A DNA stretch of 64,000 nucleotides from HB2-32-21 sp003448675. Its GTDB lineage: Bacteria > Pseudomonadota > Gammaproteobacteria > Pseudomonadales > Porticoccaceae. This document shows positions 35,385-44,492 of this stretch, piece after piece (position 1 is the first letter of the stretch; each line of letters begins with the position of its first letter). The notes beneath the pieces are model-generated. The model saw only the letters and a list, made by a program, of their open reading frames with translations. It made no database searches and was not told the DNA's origin. The stretch is from positions 1-64,000 of the forward strand of contig JBFHDK010000004.1 in the NCBI GenBank assembly GCA_041584755.1, read 5' to 3'. The translations under genes were made by a program, and so were the position numbers.

Positions 35385-37296
35385 CGCTCACCTCGTTATC
35401 CGCTGGGTAGCCCAGGTAACCGTCAATCACCCGCCGCGCCACCGGCGCTGCGGTAGAGCTGCCATGCTCGCCGTTTTCGACAATTACCGCCACCGCGATG
35501 CGCGGTTGGTCAGCTGGCGCGAATGCAATAAACAGGGCGTGGTCGAGCTGAAGTTTAGCCAGCTTGCTGGCGTCGTATTTTTCATCCTGCTTGATACCCA
35601 CCACCTGGGCAGTACCGGTTTTCCCCGCCATCTGGTATTCAAGCCCGGTCACCGCCCGGCTGGCGGTTCCCTTAGTACCGTGGACAACCGCCACCATGGC
35701 ATCAACCACTATCTGCCAATGCCTGTCCCGAAACGAAAGCGGCTCTTCTTCCAAAAGCTCGTTCTTCTGAGCGGTTGACATACCACCCATTACATCACCC
35801 GCATCAGCATCCACCGCTTCCCCTCGCCGCATCACCAATCTCGGCACTTTGCGCACACCCCGATTGGCCAGGTGAGCGGTGGCGGCCGCCAGTTGCATCG
35901 GCGTGGCCAGCATAAAGCCCTGACCAATGGAGACATTGACAGTATCGCCGGGATACCAGGCCAACCCCTGTGCCCCCCGCTTCCACGCCCGCGAAGGCAT
36001 CAGGCCCTTTGCCTCACCGGGCAAATCCACGCCCGTCGCGCGGCCAAAACCGAACAGCGTTCCGTATTGATGCAGGGAATCGATACCGGTTTTGAAACCC
36101 ACGTCGTAATAAAAAGTATCGCAGGACTGCTCAATGGCTTTATGCAGGTTAATACGACCGCCATGGCCCCCGCGCTTCCAGTCCCGGTATTTGTGCTCGT
36201 CATTTTCCAGCTGATAGAAACCGGGGTCATAAATGCTGTAGGCGGGCGCAATAACACCGGCCTCCAGCGCCGCCAGCCCGAAAAAGGGTTTTACCGTAGA
36301 GCCGGGCGGGTACTGGCCCCGCAGAGCGCGATCAAAAAGGGGCTGGGCCGGTGACTGGCTGAGCGCTGCATAATCCGCGTGAGATATGCCAGAAACAAAG
36401 AGATTGGGATCAAAAGACGGACCGCTGGCCATGGCCAGTACGCCACCAGTTTCGGTGTCAATGGCCACCACCGCACCGCGCTCCTCACCCAGGGCTTCGG
36501 CGGCAATCGCCTGTAAACGACTATCCAGGTGCAGGTGTAGGGTATCGCCGGGCACCGGGTCAATGCGTTCCAGAACCCGCATGACCCGGCCCCTGGCATT
36601 GGTTTCAACCCGCTCATAACCCACCTCGCCGAGCAGGGCGTCCTCATAATATTTTTCCAGCCCGGTTTTGCCGATACTGTGGACGCCACGGTAGCGCCTG
36701 GGATCGATGCTCCGCAGTTCCCGCTCGTTGATTCGCCCCGTGTAGCCAACCACGTGGGGTAACAGCTCACCAAGGGGGTAATGACGAATTAGGCGAGCCG
36801 AGACCTCAATGCCTGCCAGCAGGTGCTCGTTGACCGCCAGCACACTCTGCTCTTCCTCGCTCAGTTTGTCGCGCAGGGGCACGGATTCATAGGGACGCCG
36901 CTGCCCGGCCAGTTTACGAAACCGCTCAATTTCTTCGTCTTCCAGCTCAAGCAACTGGTCCAGTGCGGCAAGTAGCGCTTCCAGATCATCGCTGCGCTCC
37001 ACCACTATGGACAACGTGTAACCGGGCCGGTTGTCGGCCAGAAGTACGCCATTGCGATCGTAGATCAGGCCGCGAGCAGGCGCCACTGCCCGCACATGTA
37101 TGCGGTTTCTATCCGCCACAGTGGTGAATTCCTGGTGGCGACTGATCTGCAAATCGTAGTAACGCCAGACCAGAACGCCGGTCAGAATCAGAAGAACCAT
37201 AAGCGAGAAGCTGATGCGCACCGCGTACAGGCGCGCCTCCCACAGCTTGTTCTTTAGGGCCCTTTCTTCGCGCATAGAGTGACGGAGTCTCAGCAA
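35371..37296 (-). CDS. mrdA: Penicillin-binding protein 2
   Basis: 641 residues. One N-terminal membrane helix (about 27-45), a pedestal domain (RGLIYDRNGVLLADN), and a transpeptidase domain with the nucleophile motif Ser333-Thr-Val-Lys336 and the late KTG in MAGKTGTAQV. It cross-links peptidoglycan during rod elongation together with RodA. It follows rlmH by 3 bp, as in many gammaproteobacteria. Confidence 0.96.
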   Translation of the reverse strand: MLRLRHSMREERALKNKLWEARLYAVRISFSLMVLLILTGVLVWRYYDLQISRHQEFTTVADRNRIHVRAVAPARGLIYDRNGVLLADNRPGYTLSIVVERSDDLEALLAALDQLLELEDEEIERFRKLAGQRRPYESVPLRDKLSEEEQSVLAVNEHLLAGIEVSARLIRHYPLGELLPHVVGYTGRINERELRSIDPRRYRGVHSIGKTGLEKYYEDALLGEVGYERVETNARGRVMRVLERIDPVPGDTLHLHLDSRLQAIAAEALGEERGAVVAIDTETGGVLAMASGPSFDPNLFVSGISHADYAALSQSPAQPLFDRALRGQYPPGSTVKPFFGLAALEAGVIAPAYSIYDPGFYQLENDEHKYRDWKRGGHGGRINLHKAIEQSCDTFYYDVGFKTGIDSLHQYGTLFGFGRATGVDLPGEAKGLMPSRAWKRGAQGLAWYPGDTVNVSIGQGFMLATPMQLAAATAHLANRGVRKVPRLVMRRGEAVDADAGDVMGGMSTAQKNELLEEEPLSFRDRHWQIVVDAMVAVVHGTKGTASRAVTGLEYQMAGKTGTAQVVGIKQDEKYDASKLAKLQLDHALFIAFAPADQPRIAVAVIVENGEHGSSTAAPVARRVIDGYLGYPADNEVSDGGI

Positions 37297-37299
37297 GCT

Positions 37300-37767
37300 C
37301 TAACGGTGGTAGGGATGACCGGCATTGATTGACCAGGCCCGATATAACTGCTCCGCAAGCAGTACCCGCACTAGTGGATGGGGCAGGGTCAGAGCCGATA
37401 GCGACCAGCGTTGATCAGCCCGTTCCAAACACTGGCTGTCGAGTCCATCCGGGCCTCCGATCAGCAGACACACATCCCGGCCACCGGCCTGCCAGTTACT
37501 CAGGCGATCAGCCAGTTGCTCCGTGCTCCAAGGCTTGCCATCCACCGCCAGGGCGATAACGTGATCGTCGGTTTTCAGGTTTTTGCAAAGCTCCCTGCCT
37601 TCGCGGGCCATGGCCCTGGTGGGCGCTTCACCCTTGCGACGCTGACCCAGGGGTATTTCAGTCAGTTGTGGTGTTAATTCCGCGGGCAAGCGTTTGGCGT
37701 ACTCGTGGTAGCCGGATTGCACCCAGCCGGGCATTTTTCCGCCCACCGCCAGGATTTTAATCTTCAA
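37300..37767 (-). CDS. rlmH: 23S rRNA (pseudouridine-1915-N3)-methyltransferase
   Basis: 155 residues, a SPOUT methyltransferase. The knotted SAM site LLIGGPDGLD and the C-terminal EQLYRAWSI ... PYHR are conserved. It methylates the pseudouridine in helix 69 of 23S rRNA in the intact ribosome. It lies between rsfS and mrdA, the usual order. Confidence 0.97.
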   Translation of the reverse strand: MKIKILAVGGKMPGWVQSGYHEYAKRLPAELTPQLTEIPLGQRRKGEAPTRAMAREGRELCKNLKTDDHVIALAVDGKPWSTEQLADRLSNWQAGGRDVCLLIGGPDGLDSQCLERADQRWSLSALTLPHPLVRVLLAEQLYRAWSINAGHPYHR

Positions 37768-37773
37768 GGTGAT

Positions 37774-38154
37774 TCAGTCCCCGGCGCTATTGGCGCCGGG
37801 ATCGCCATCGGCGCTTGCCTGGGCAAGATCGCCGGGACGCATGGACCAGAGACGTTCGAGATCATAGAAGGCACGCGTGTCCGGCAGCATGATGTGGACT
37901 ACCGTGTCGCCCAGGTCAACCAGCACCCACTCGCCGACATCCGTGCCCTCGACACCCAGCGGGCGAAACCCCGCTTGCTTGCAGTCTTCGACAACGGAAT
38001 CAGCCAGGGCTTTGACCTGACGCGCAGTATTACCGCTGACCACAATCAGGCTATCCATCACATCACTTAATTCGGTGACATCCAGGACGGTGATGTCCTG
38101 GCCTTTTACATTTTCCAGGGCTTCGATAATCACATCATTCAGGGCGCTGGTCAT
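37774..38154 (-). CDS. rsfS: Ribosome silencing factor RsfS
   Basis: 126 residues. It binds uL14 and blocks subunit joining in poor nutrient conditions. The pattern DITVLDVTELSDVMDSLIVV, GTDVGEWVLVDLGDTVVHIM and RAFYDLERLW is typical. It carries a small extra C-terminal tail. The start overlaps the nadD stop by 4 bp (ATGA). Confidence 0.95.
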   Translation of the reverse strand: MTSALNDVIIEALENVKGQDITVLDVTELSDVMDSLIVVSGNTARQVKALADSVVEDCKQAGFRPLGVEGTDVGEWVLVDLGDTVVHIMLPDTRAFYDLERLWSMRPGDLAQASADGDPGANSAGD

Positions 38155-38807
38155 AGTCCTCCCGTTCCATACAGTTGATAACGCAAGATGTAGTCGAGCA
38201 CGGCGTCGGGCAGCAGATAACGGGCCGAAAGCCCGGACGCCAGGGCGCTTCTGATCTCGGTCGAAGATACCGGTAGCAGCATCATTTCTCTGATCAATAC
38301 CTTACCCGATGGTTCGCCCGCCAGGGCTGCCGCGTCGTCGGTCAGTTTATCATCCAGCCACCGGGCGACGCTGCCTTCGCCTGGCGCACACCAGCCGGGG
38401 CGCGCCACGACGACAATATGGGCCAGGTCTATTAACGCCTGCCAGCGATGCCAGCTGGCCAGGTTAACCAGGCTATCCATGCCAATGCACATCACCAGAC
38501 TGGCATCGACCCCCAACTCGGCTCGCAGTTCCACCAAAGTATCAATAGCGTAGGAAGGCCCGGATCTGCGCAACTCGCGATCATCGGCCAGCAAACCCGG
38601 CTCGCCGTCTATGGCCAGTCGCAGCATGGCCAGGCGATGCTCGGCGCTGACCTGGGGCGCATCCCGGTGAGGCGGAATAGCATTGGGAATCAAATGAATT
38701 TGCGCCAAATCCAAGTGCTGGCGCAGCTCGACGCAGGTGCGCAGATGACCGATATGAACCGGATTAAAAGTGCCACCAAAAACGCCGATCGCTTTCAAGC
38801 CAACCAC
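38151..38807 (-). CDS. nadD: Nicotinate-nucleotide adenylyltransferase
   Basis: 218 residues. It makes nicotinate adenine dinucleotide from NaMN and ATP. The nucleotidyltransferase motif is GVFGGTFNPVHIGHLR, and the C-terminal signature appears as SSTEIRSAL. The start is a GTG at 38807. Upstream lies proA and downstream rsfS, a common cluster. Confidence 0.95.
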   Translation of the reverse strand: MVGLKAIGVFGGTFNPVHIGHLRTCVELRQHLDLAQIHLIPNAIPPHRDAPQVSAEHRLAMLRLAIDGEPGLLADDRELRRSGPSYAIDTLVELRAELGVDASLVMCIGMDSLVNLASWHRWQALIDLAHIVVVARPGWCAPGEGSVARWLDDKLTDDAAALAGEPSGKVLIREMMLLPVSSTEIRSALASGLSARYLLPDAVLDYILRYQLYGTGGL

Positions 38808-38843
38808 TTTAATTGCTGAACGCTCGCCTTTATTCGCAAAGCA

Positions 38844-40115
38844 CTATTCACGGATATGTCCATCTCCCAGCACAATGTATTTCTGACTGGTCAGACCTTC
38901 CAGGCCAACTGGCCCACGCGCATGGATTTTGTCGGTGGAAATACCGATCTCGGCGCCCAGGCCATATTCAAACCCATCGGCAAAGCGCGTCGATGCGTTA
39001 ATCATCACCGAGCTGGAATCCACCTCGTTAATGAAACGCCGCCCGGTGCTGTAGTTCTCGGTGACGATGGCTTCAGTATGCCGGGAGCTGTAGCGGTTAA
39101 GGTGATCCATGGCGCCATCCACATCGTCCACCACACGGATGGCCAGCACCGGCGCCAGGTACTCTTCATGCCAGTCGGCCTCGGTCGCCGCCTGACAATC
39201 CAGGCCGGCCCCTTCGATCAACACCCTGGCCCGGTCACAGCCGCGCATCTCGACGCCTTTTTCGGCGTAGACCCTGGCCAGGCCAGGTAGCACCTTGTCA
39301 GCAACACCCGCCGCAACCAGCAGGGTTTCCATGGCGTTACAAACACCATAACGATGAGTCTTCGCATTCAGGGCAATATTATGGGCCTTATCGAGATCGG
39401 CTTCGTCATCGATATAAACATGGCAAACACCGTGTAGATGTTTGATCACCGGCACCCTGGCCTCGGCGCTGATACGCTCGATCAAGCCCTTGCCACCCCG
39501 CGGCACGATAACATCCACATATTCCTCCATGGTCACCAGGTGACCCACGGCGGCGCGATCGGTGGTTTCTATTACCTGCACCGCCTCCACCGGCAAACCG
39601 ACCGTTTCCAGAGCGCTGGCGATACAGGCGGCGATGGCCTGATTGCTATGAATGGCCTCGCTGCCGCCCCGCAGTATGGTCGCGTTGCCGGACTTCAGAC
39701 ACAGGCTGGCGGCCTCGACCGTCACATTGGGCCGGGACTCATAAATAATCCCCACTACCCCCAGAGGCACACGCATTTTGCCTACCTGAATACCGCTAGG
39801 GCGATAATTCATATCGGTGATTTCACCGACCGGATCGGGCAGCGCCGCCACCTGTTCGAGGCCCTCGATCATGCCGTCGATACGGGCGGGCGTTAGCTCC
39901 AGGCGATCCAGCAGCGCCGCTTCCAGACCGTTGTTACGACCATGTTCAAGGTCCAACTCGTTAGCCTCGGCCAGTGCCTGTCGCCGCTGATCCAGCACCC
40001 CGGCAATGGCCAGCAAAGCCTTATTTTTGGTATCGGTGCCCGCCCGACCCAGCGCCAATGCCGCTGCGCGCGCCTTGATACCGACGTTTTGCATATACGA
40101 ATTCAGATCTTCCAC
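38844..40115 (-). CDS. proA: Glutamate-5-semialdehyde dehydrogenase
   Basis: 423 residues. It reduces gamma-glutamyl phosphate to the semialdehyde in proline synthesis, with NADPH. Motifs: GVVGIIYESRPNVT, LRGGSEAIHSN, the catalytic cysteine in YGVCNAMETLLVA, and SRHTEAIVTEN. The ATG at 40115 gives a protein of normal length. It is the first gene of the long minus-strand cell-envelope run, with its own promoter region to the right. Confidence 0.96.
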   Translation of the reverse strand: MEDLNSYMQNVGIKARAAALALGRAGTDTKNKALLAIAGVLDQRRQALAEANELDLEHGRNNGLEAALLDRLELTPARIDGMIEGLEQVAALPDPVGEITDMNYRPSGIQVGKMRVPLGVVGIIYESRPNVTVEAASLCLKSGNATILRGGSEAIHSNQAIAACIASALETVGLPVEAVQVIETTDRAAVGHLVTMEEYVDVIVPRGGKGLIERISAEARVPVIKHLHGVCHVYIDDEADLDKAHNIALNAKTHRYGVCNAMETLLVAAGVADKVLPGLARVYAEKGVEMRGCDRARVLIEGAGLDCQAATEADWHEEYLAPVLAIRVVDDVDGAMDHLNRYSSRHTEAIVTENYSTGRRFINEVDSSSVMINASTRFADGFEYGLGAEIGISTDKIHARGPVGLEGLTSQKYIVLGDGHIRE

Positions 40116-40136
40116 ACTAAACCTGCTAATTACTTT

Positions 40137-40179
40137 TGTACTATGAGTGTTTGTACTACGAGTGTTTGTACTACGCGTG
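40137..40179. repeat. Short tandem repeat in the proA leader
   Basis: Two full copies of a 15-bp unit (TGTACTAYGAGTGTT at 40137-40151 and 40152-40166) and a third partial copy (40167-40179), differing only at C/T and at the end. It lies just upstream of the proA start, between that start and the presumed -10 on the minus strand. Confidence 0.7.
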
Positions 40180-40243
40180 ATCGATTTCCGGCCTGTGGCC
40201 AGCCACCAACCATATTATCAACACGCATCCCTGGCCGGCGTTT

Positions 40244-40249
40244 ATTATA
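40244..40249 (-). promoter_or_regulatory. -10 element for proA
   Basis: On the minus strand a perfect TATAAT is preceded by a weak CTGATT about 17 nt upstream as a possible -35. Transcription would run through the tandem repeat into proA. The same gap must also hold the plus-strand promoter of the MaoC gene, which I could not place. Confidence 0.4.
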
Positions 40250-40389
40250 CAACCGGACACGGGGCTAATCAGAATCAAAAGTCTATGCCAAGATTCCAGT
40301 AAAGCCTTTGTTTGCACCCCCTGGACTTTTGCTTCACCATCCCCGAGCGAATTATTCAGACCATGTTGGCAAACAGTTCGAGGAACAAG

Positions 40390-40851
40390 ATGAAAAAAAT
40401 TGGTTGCGGCTTTTACTGGCAGGACGTTCAGGTCGGGGAAAAATACGAGACCTGGGGCAGAACGGTACTGGAGGCGGACATCGCCAACTTTATCAACCTG
40501 ATGGGCCTGCACGAGGTGGTATTTTCCGATCGGGAGTTCCTCAAAACCAAGTCGGTGATCAAGGAACCCTTCGCCCCCGGCGCCCTGGTCTATAGCTTTG
40601 CCGAAGGCCTGCTCCTGCCCACCATGCAGGGCACTGGCATGGCTTTTTTGAACATGGAGCTGGATATGAAACGTCCCTGTTTCGCTGGCGACACCATCCA
40701 TGTGGAGTTTGAAATTATAGAAGTGCGTAAAACCAGCAAGGGCAACCGGGGTCTGGTGCGCACTTTTAACGACGTAAAAAACCAGAACGGCGAAACCATA
40801 CTCACCTATAACCCCCTGCGCATGCTCAAGGGCCGCCCGGAAGAGGACTGA
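40390..40851 (+). CDS. MaoC-like hot-dog fold protein
   Basis: 153 residues from the ATG at 40390 (AGGA at 40380-40383). An earlier in-frame start at 40312 adds 26 residues without family resemblance. The fold shows the MaoC pattern: FYWQDVQVGEKYETWGRTV, a segment on FINLMGLHEVVFSD, and the PFAPGALVYSFAEGL helix, followed by AGDTIHVEFEI. The usual hydratase Asp/His pair (D-x4-H) is not clear here, so an enzymatic enoyl-CoA hydratase role is uncertain. Neighbours give no pathway. Confidence 0.75.
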   Translation: MKKIGCGFYWQDVQVGEKYETWGRTVLEADIANFINLMGLHEVVFSDREFLKTKSVIKEPFAPGALVYSFAEGLLLPTMQGTGMAFLNMELDMKRPCFAGDTIHVEFEIIEVRKTSKGNRGLVRTFNDVKNQNGETILTYNPLRMLKGRPEED

Positions 40852-40887
40852 GCCTCCAACTCGGCACGTCCATGGGCTTTTCTGTCT

Positions 40888-41131
40888 TTAACCAGCTCTG
40901 GCCAGCATCTTGCCAACCATCGTCCGCGCTTTCTCGATACTCGGGGCGAACACCTCACTGGTAAAATGGAAGTCGGTGTAGCGGGCGCGGATTTATCTTT
41001 TCGTAGCCCTCGGGCAAGGCAAAGGGCGAGACCGGCGCCATGTCGTACGCCAGAGCCTTCAGCTGCATAACCAGATGCACCTTGCAGACAAAGGGCGATA
41101 GCGGTATAGGACATGATTGGCCCCAGGGTTG
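40888..41131 (-). pseudogene. Glutathione S-transferase relic with a large internal deletion
   Basis: On the minus strand one frame reads PLSPFVCKVHLVMQLKALAY, then PVSPFALPEGYEKINP, the beginning of a GST thioredoxin-like domain. After a frame change near 40985 a second frame reads RARYTDFHFTSEVFAPSIEK and ends KMLARAG at TAA (40888-40890), resembling a GST C-terminal helix. About 130-150 codons between are missing. There is no intact start. Confidence 0.55.
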
Positions 41132-41252
41132 TTATTGATTTATAGAAACAGTGATACTGACCGAGTTCGTTCGAGGGGGCAAACCGGGGAAGTTGCGCCC
41201 CCGGCTAGAGCCATGGCAGCCAAACGACACCCACAGTGTTAGTAGGGCCGAA

Positions 41253-41843
41253 CTATCTCTGCCCCCGCATGCGCATTTCCACCACCCACTTTTTCACTTC
41301 CAGCAGACGAGCGTCCACATCATCCATGGCCAGCAGGGACATTTTCAGCTCTCCCTGCACCGGCAGCACGCCCGCCAGGCGCCAGGCCACCTTGGCCCGG
41401 GTGATGTCCTTGAGGAGCACCTCGGGGCCAACGCCCATGTGTTTAGCCAGGCTTTCGAGCATATCGACCAGGTCATCCTCGGCAAAGGTGATGGGATCTT
41501 CCGGGTCCGGGTCGTAAATCTCCACATCGGCAAGCATCAGGCCATCATCCTCGACGCGGGTGTCCTTAACCTGAATTCGCTGATCACCACTGATGGTTAT
41601 GCTAAACAGTCCATTGGGTAACTGGTCGAAATCCTTAATATTAACCAAGGTGCCCCAGTTAAATATCTCCGGCGTGGCGCCAGCCTCGCTGCCCTCAATG
41701 ATAGGCACCACCCCGAAAGATTTACTTTCAGCCATACACTCTCGCACCAGGCGCAGGTAGCGTTGCTCAAACACCTGTAGGCGCGTGGCAATGGTCGGGT
41801 ACAACACTGTCTGCAGGGGGAACAGCGCGATTTCGCTTGTCAT
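41253..41843 (-). CDS. Lon substrate-binding (LON N-terminal) domain protein
   Basis: 196 residues consisting only of the LON N-terminal domain, starting ALFPLQTVLYPTIATRLQVF and VRECMAESKSFGVVPI. It has no ATPase or protease parts. Such single-domain proteins occur widely in proteobacteria; they are thought to bind substrates or act as adaptors, but none is established. No operon partner; it diverges from the MAPEG gene. Confidence 0.85.
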   Translation of the reverse strand: MTSEIALFPLQTVLYPTIATRLQVFEQRYLRLVRECMAESKSFGVVPIIEGSEAGATPEIFNWGTLVNIKDFDQLPNGLFSITISGDQRIQVKDTRVEDDGLMLADVEIYDPDPEDPITFAEDDLVDMLESLAKHMGVGPEVLLKDITRAKVAWRLAGVLPVQGELKMSLLAMDDVDARLLEVKKWVVEMRMRGQR

Positions 41844-42025
41844 AATTTATCCCGTCTCTCATTCACTAAGCCATCAACAAAACCCACACTCCCAAACGCA
41901 CAGCCCTATGGCCTCAGAAGCAAACTGTACATTAACATACGGATAAACTAGGCTCGCTGAGCTGGTATCAATCAAAGCAACACTATCGCCAGCCATGACT
42001 TCCCTCGTTTACTTGGAGAATAACA

Positions 42026-42451
42026 ATGAACGATGCCCTGGAAATGAGTACGCCCCTGATCGCCCTGGCAGGCTTCGCCGGCTGGACACTGTTACTGGTG
42101 CTGACCACCGTCGGTGCGCGTGTGGCCACCATCTTGCGCGGCTCGGACATCCCACTGAACAAGTTTGCCCCTGGAGGGGAAGATTTACCCGGCTTTGGCC
42201 AGCGGGTAACCCGGGCCCATCTCAACTGCGTGGAAAACCTGCCCGTGTTTGCCGCCGTGGTCGCCGCCGCGGGTTTGTCTGGACAGTTTTCCGTGATGGA
42301 AGGCACCGTGATGTATATCCTCTACGCCCGTATCCTGCAATCAACCGTGCATATGATTTCCGGCTCCATGGCCGCCTCCATGATTCGGGGTACGCTGTTT
42401 ACGGTGCAAAATTTGCTGATGCTGTACTACATAATAAAAATGCTGTTCTGA
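42026..42451 (+). CDS. MAPEG family membrane protein
   Basis: 141 residues with four hydrophobic helices. The family signs are an N-terminal helix, RVTRAHLNCVENLPVFAAVV (the R-x-x-N-x2-E-x-x-P region of glutathione-linked membrane proteins) and YILYARILQSTVHM. GGAG at 42017-42020 precedes the ATG by about 5 nt. Membrane-associated glutathione or eicosanoid metabolism proteins are detoxification enzymes in eukaryotes; in bacteria the role is open. Confidence 0.82.
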   Translation: MNDALEMSTPLIALAGFAGWTLLLVLTTVGARVATILRGSDIPLNKFAPGGEDLPGFGQRVTRAHLNCVENLPVFAAVVAAAGLSGQFSVMEGTVMYILYARILQSTVHMISGSMAASMIRGTLFTVQNLLMLYYIIKMLF

Positions 42452-42627
42452 TCACGACACATCGCCCGGAGCCATGGCAGGGCCTGGCCCGTGGACCTCG
42501 ACCGAGACATGACGCCAAAAGGCTCGCAAACACTGATTGGCTTTCTATTGATCCGGGTTGATTGCTTCCAACACCAAAAACCGGTCTTATAAACGCCGAA
42601 GCCATTAACCCGCACAAGGAGGCAACG

Positions 42628-43794
42628 GTGCGCAAAACGGCAGTTTTGATTCTCGCGGTCTGCCTGGCTGTCGCTGGCTACTGGTACCTGAGCCGGGAAC
42701 AGCCGGTTCAGGTCTATCTTGCCACTGTCGATCGAGGCCCGGTGGAAGCCACTGTTGCCAATACCCGGGCCGGCACCATCAAGGCCTGCCAGCGCTCTCG
42801 GATCTCGATGCCTGTGGGCGGTCAGGTGGCCGAACTCATGGTGGATGAGGGCGACGAAGTAGCCGCGGGGCAAACACTGATCCGGCTCTGGAACGAGGAT
42901 CAGGCAGCGCGGGTCGCCGAAGCCAAGGCCCGCCTGGCTGAGCATAAAGCAGCGGCCAGGGAAAACTGCGATCGAGCCGCCCACGATGGTCGCGAGCTGG
43001 ACCGCCAACGAGGGCTGGCCGCCAAAAAACTCATCTCGGATGAAAAACTGGACGCCACCGAAACCCAGGCTCGGATATCCACCGCCGCCTGCGCACGCGG
43101 TAAAGCCGGGATCACCACGGCTGAATCCTCACTGGCGCTGCAATCAGCTCTCTACCAGAAGACCCTTCTGAAAGCGCCCTTCGCCGGTGTGGTAGCGGAG
43201 ATAAACGGCGAAGTGGGCGAGTACATTACCCCGTCCCCGCCCGGCGTTGCCACGCCCCCGGCGGTGGACCTGATCGGTGCCGGGTGCCTCTATGTATCAG
43301 CGCCCATCGATGAGGTCGACGCCGCCGCCGTGCGCCTGGATATGCCCGCCAAAATTACCCTGGACGCTTTTCGCGGGCGGGTCTTTGAAGGCCGGGTGAC
43401 ACGCATCGCGCCTTACGTGAAGGAATTCGAAAAGCAAGCGCGTACGGTGGATATCGACGTCAGATTTGACCAGATCCCTGAGGATGTACAGCTGCTGGTA
43501 GGTTACAGCGCCGATATAGAGATCGTTCTGAACCGCCACGAAGACGTGCTCAGGGTGCCCAGCGAAGTCGTGCTTGATGGTAACAAAGTGCTGCGTTATC
43601 AGGCAGAAAGCGGTCGCCTGGAACAGGCGACCATCGCCGTGGGTCTGAGCAACTGGACCTATACCGAAATCACCGGCGGACTCAACCAGGACGATACGGT
43701 ATTGCGATCACTGGACACCGAAGGTGCGGTGGATGGCGCCCTGGTCGAGCCCATTGAAATCCCGGCTGAGCGGGCCGAATTCGACCGTCAATGA
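42628..43794 (+). CDS. Periplasmic adaptor (membrane fusion protein) of a MacAB-type exporter
   Basis: 388 residues from a GTG at 42628 with AAGGAGG 6 nt upstream; the frame is open to 42562 but the ribosome site settles the start. One N-terminal membrane helix (about 5-20), a barrel-sandwich/lipoyl part (RISMPVGGQVAELMVDEGD), a coiled-coil hairpin rich in A, K and R (about 90-155), and a beta-barrel. It bridges the inner-membrane permease to an outer-membrane channel. It overlaps the ATPase gene by 4 bp. Confidence 0.85.
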   Translation: MRKTAVLILAVCLAVAGYWYLSREQPVQVYLATVDRGPVEATVANTRAGTIKACQRSRISMPVGGQVAELMVDEGDEVAAGQTLIRLWNEDQAARVAEAKARLAEHKAAARENCDRAAHDGRELDRQRGLAAKKLISDEKLDATETQARISTAACARGKAGITTAESSLALQSALYQKTLLKAPFAGVVAEINGEVGEYITPSPPGVATPPAVDLIGAGCLYVSAPIDEVDAAAVRLDMPAKITLDAFRGRVFEGRVTRIAPYVKEFEKQARTVDIDVRFDQIPEDVQLLVGYSADIEIVLNRHEDVLRVPSEVVLDGNKVLRYQAESGRLEQATIAVGLSNWTYTEITGGLNQDDTVLRSLDTEGAVDGALVEPIEIPAERAEFDRQ

Positions 43795-44492
43795 TCGAAC
43801 TGCAACAACTGTGTCGGGACTTTCTGGTGGGCGACCAGGTGGTTCACGCCCTCGATCATATCGACCTTGATATCGCCGCCGGGGAGTACCTGTCGGTGAT
43901 GGGGCCTTCGGGATCGGGCAAATCCACCCTGCTGAATATCCTCGGCCTTCTCGATAAACCCAGCGCCGGGGAATACCTGCTGGCCGGTACCGCCACCGGC
44001 AGTCTGCGCGAGGAACAGCGGGCCAAACTGCGCCGCCAGCACATCGGTTTTGTCTTTCAAAGCTATCACTTGATCCCCCGGCTAACAGCGCGGGAAAACA
44101 TCGAGTTACCCCTGGTGCTGGCAGGGGAGGCGCCAAAAACAAGGCGGCAAAAAGTCGACCAACTGCTTGAGCGACTCGACCTGAGCGAGCGTGCGGAACA
44201 CATCCCCAACCAGCTTTCCGGGGGCCAGCGCCAGCGTGTCGCCATCGGGCGAGCCATTATCACCGAGCCGGATCTCCTGCTCGCCGACGAACCCACCGGC
44301 AATCTCGACTCCCGATCCGGCCTCGAAGTCATCACCCTGCTGGAGGAGCTCAATGCCGGCGGTATTACCCTGCTGGTGGTGACCCACGACGAAGATATCG
44401 GCACCCGCGCCCGGCGGCGCCTGCACATGGTGGACGGCAAAATAAATCGCGACTGGTTGTCGGAATCTAAAAACGACGGCGGTGGTTCCTGA
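43791..44492 (+). CDS. ABC transporter ATP-binding protein (LolD/MacB type)
   Basis: 233 residues. Walker A GPSGSGKST, Q-loop VFQSYHLIPRLT, signature LSGGQRQRVAIGRA, Walker B LLLADEPTGNLDSRSG and the H-loop VVTHDED are all intact. It powers the two FtsX/MacB-like permeases encoded next. Overlaps with the genes on both sides show one translationally coupled operon. Confidence 0.93.
   Translation: MIELQQLCRDFLVGDQVVHALDHIDLDIAAGEYLSVMGPSGSGKSTLLNILGLLDKPSAGEYLLAGTATGSLREEQRAKLRRQHIGFVFQSYHLIPRLTARENIELPLVLAGEAPKTRRQKVDQLLERLDLSERAEHIPNQLSGGQRQRVAIGRAIITEPDLLLADEPTGNLDSRSGLEVITLLEELNAGGITLLVVTHDEDIGTRARRRLHMVDGKINRDWLSESKNDGGGS

Noticed and set aside
40137..40179. Tandem repeat as a possible CRISPR array
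   Set aside because: Units are directly adjacent without spacers, and no cas genes are present anywhere in the window.
40806..41114. 102-codon minus-strand open frame as an intact gene
   Set aside because: Its translation is not protein-like; the GST similarity runs in the two other frames, so the open frame is incidental.
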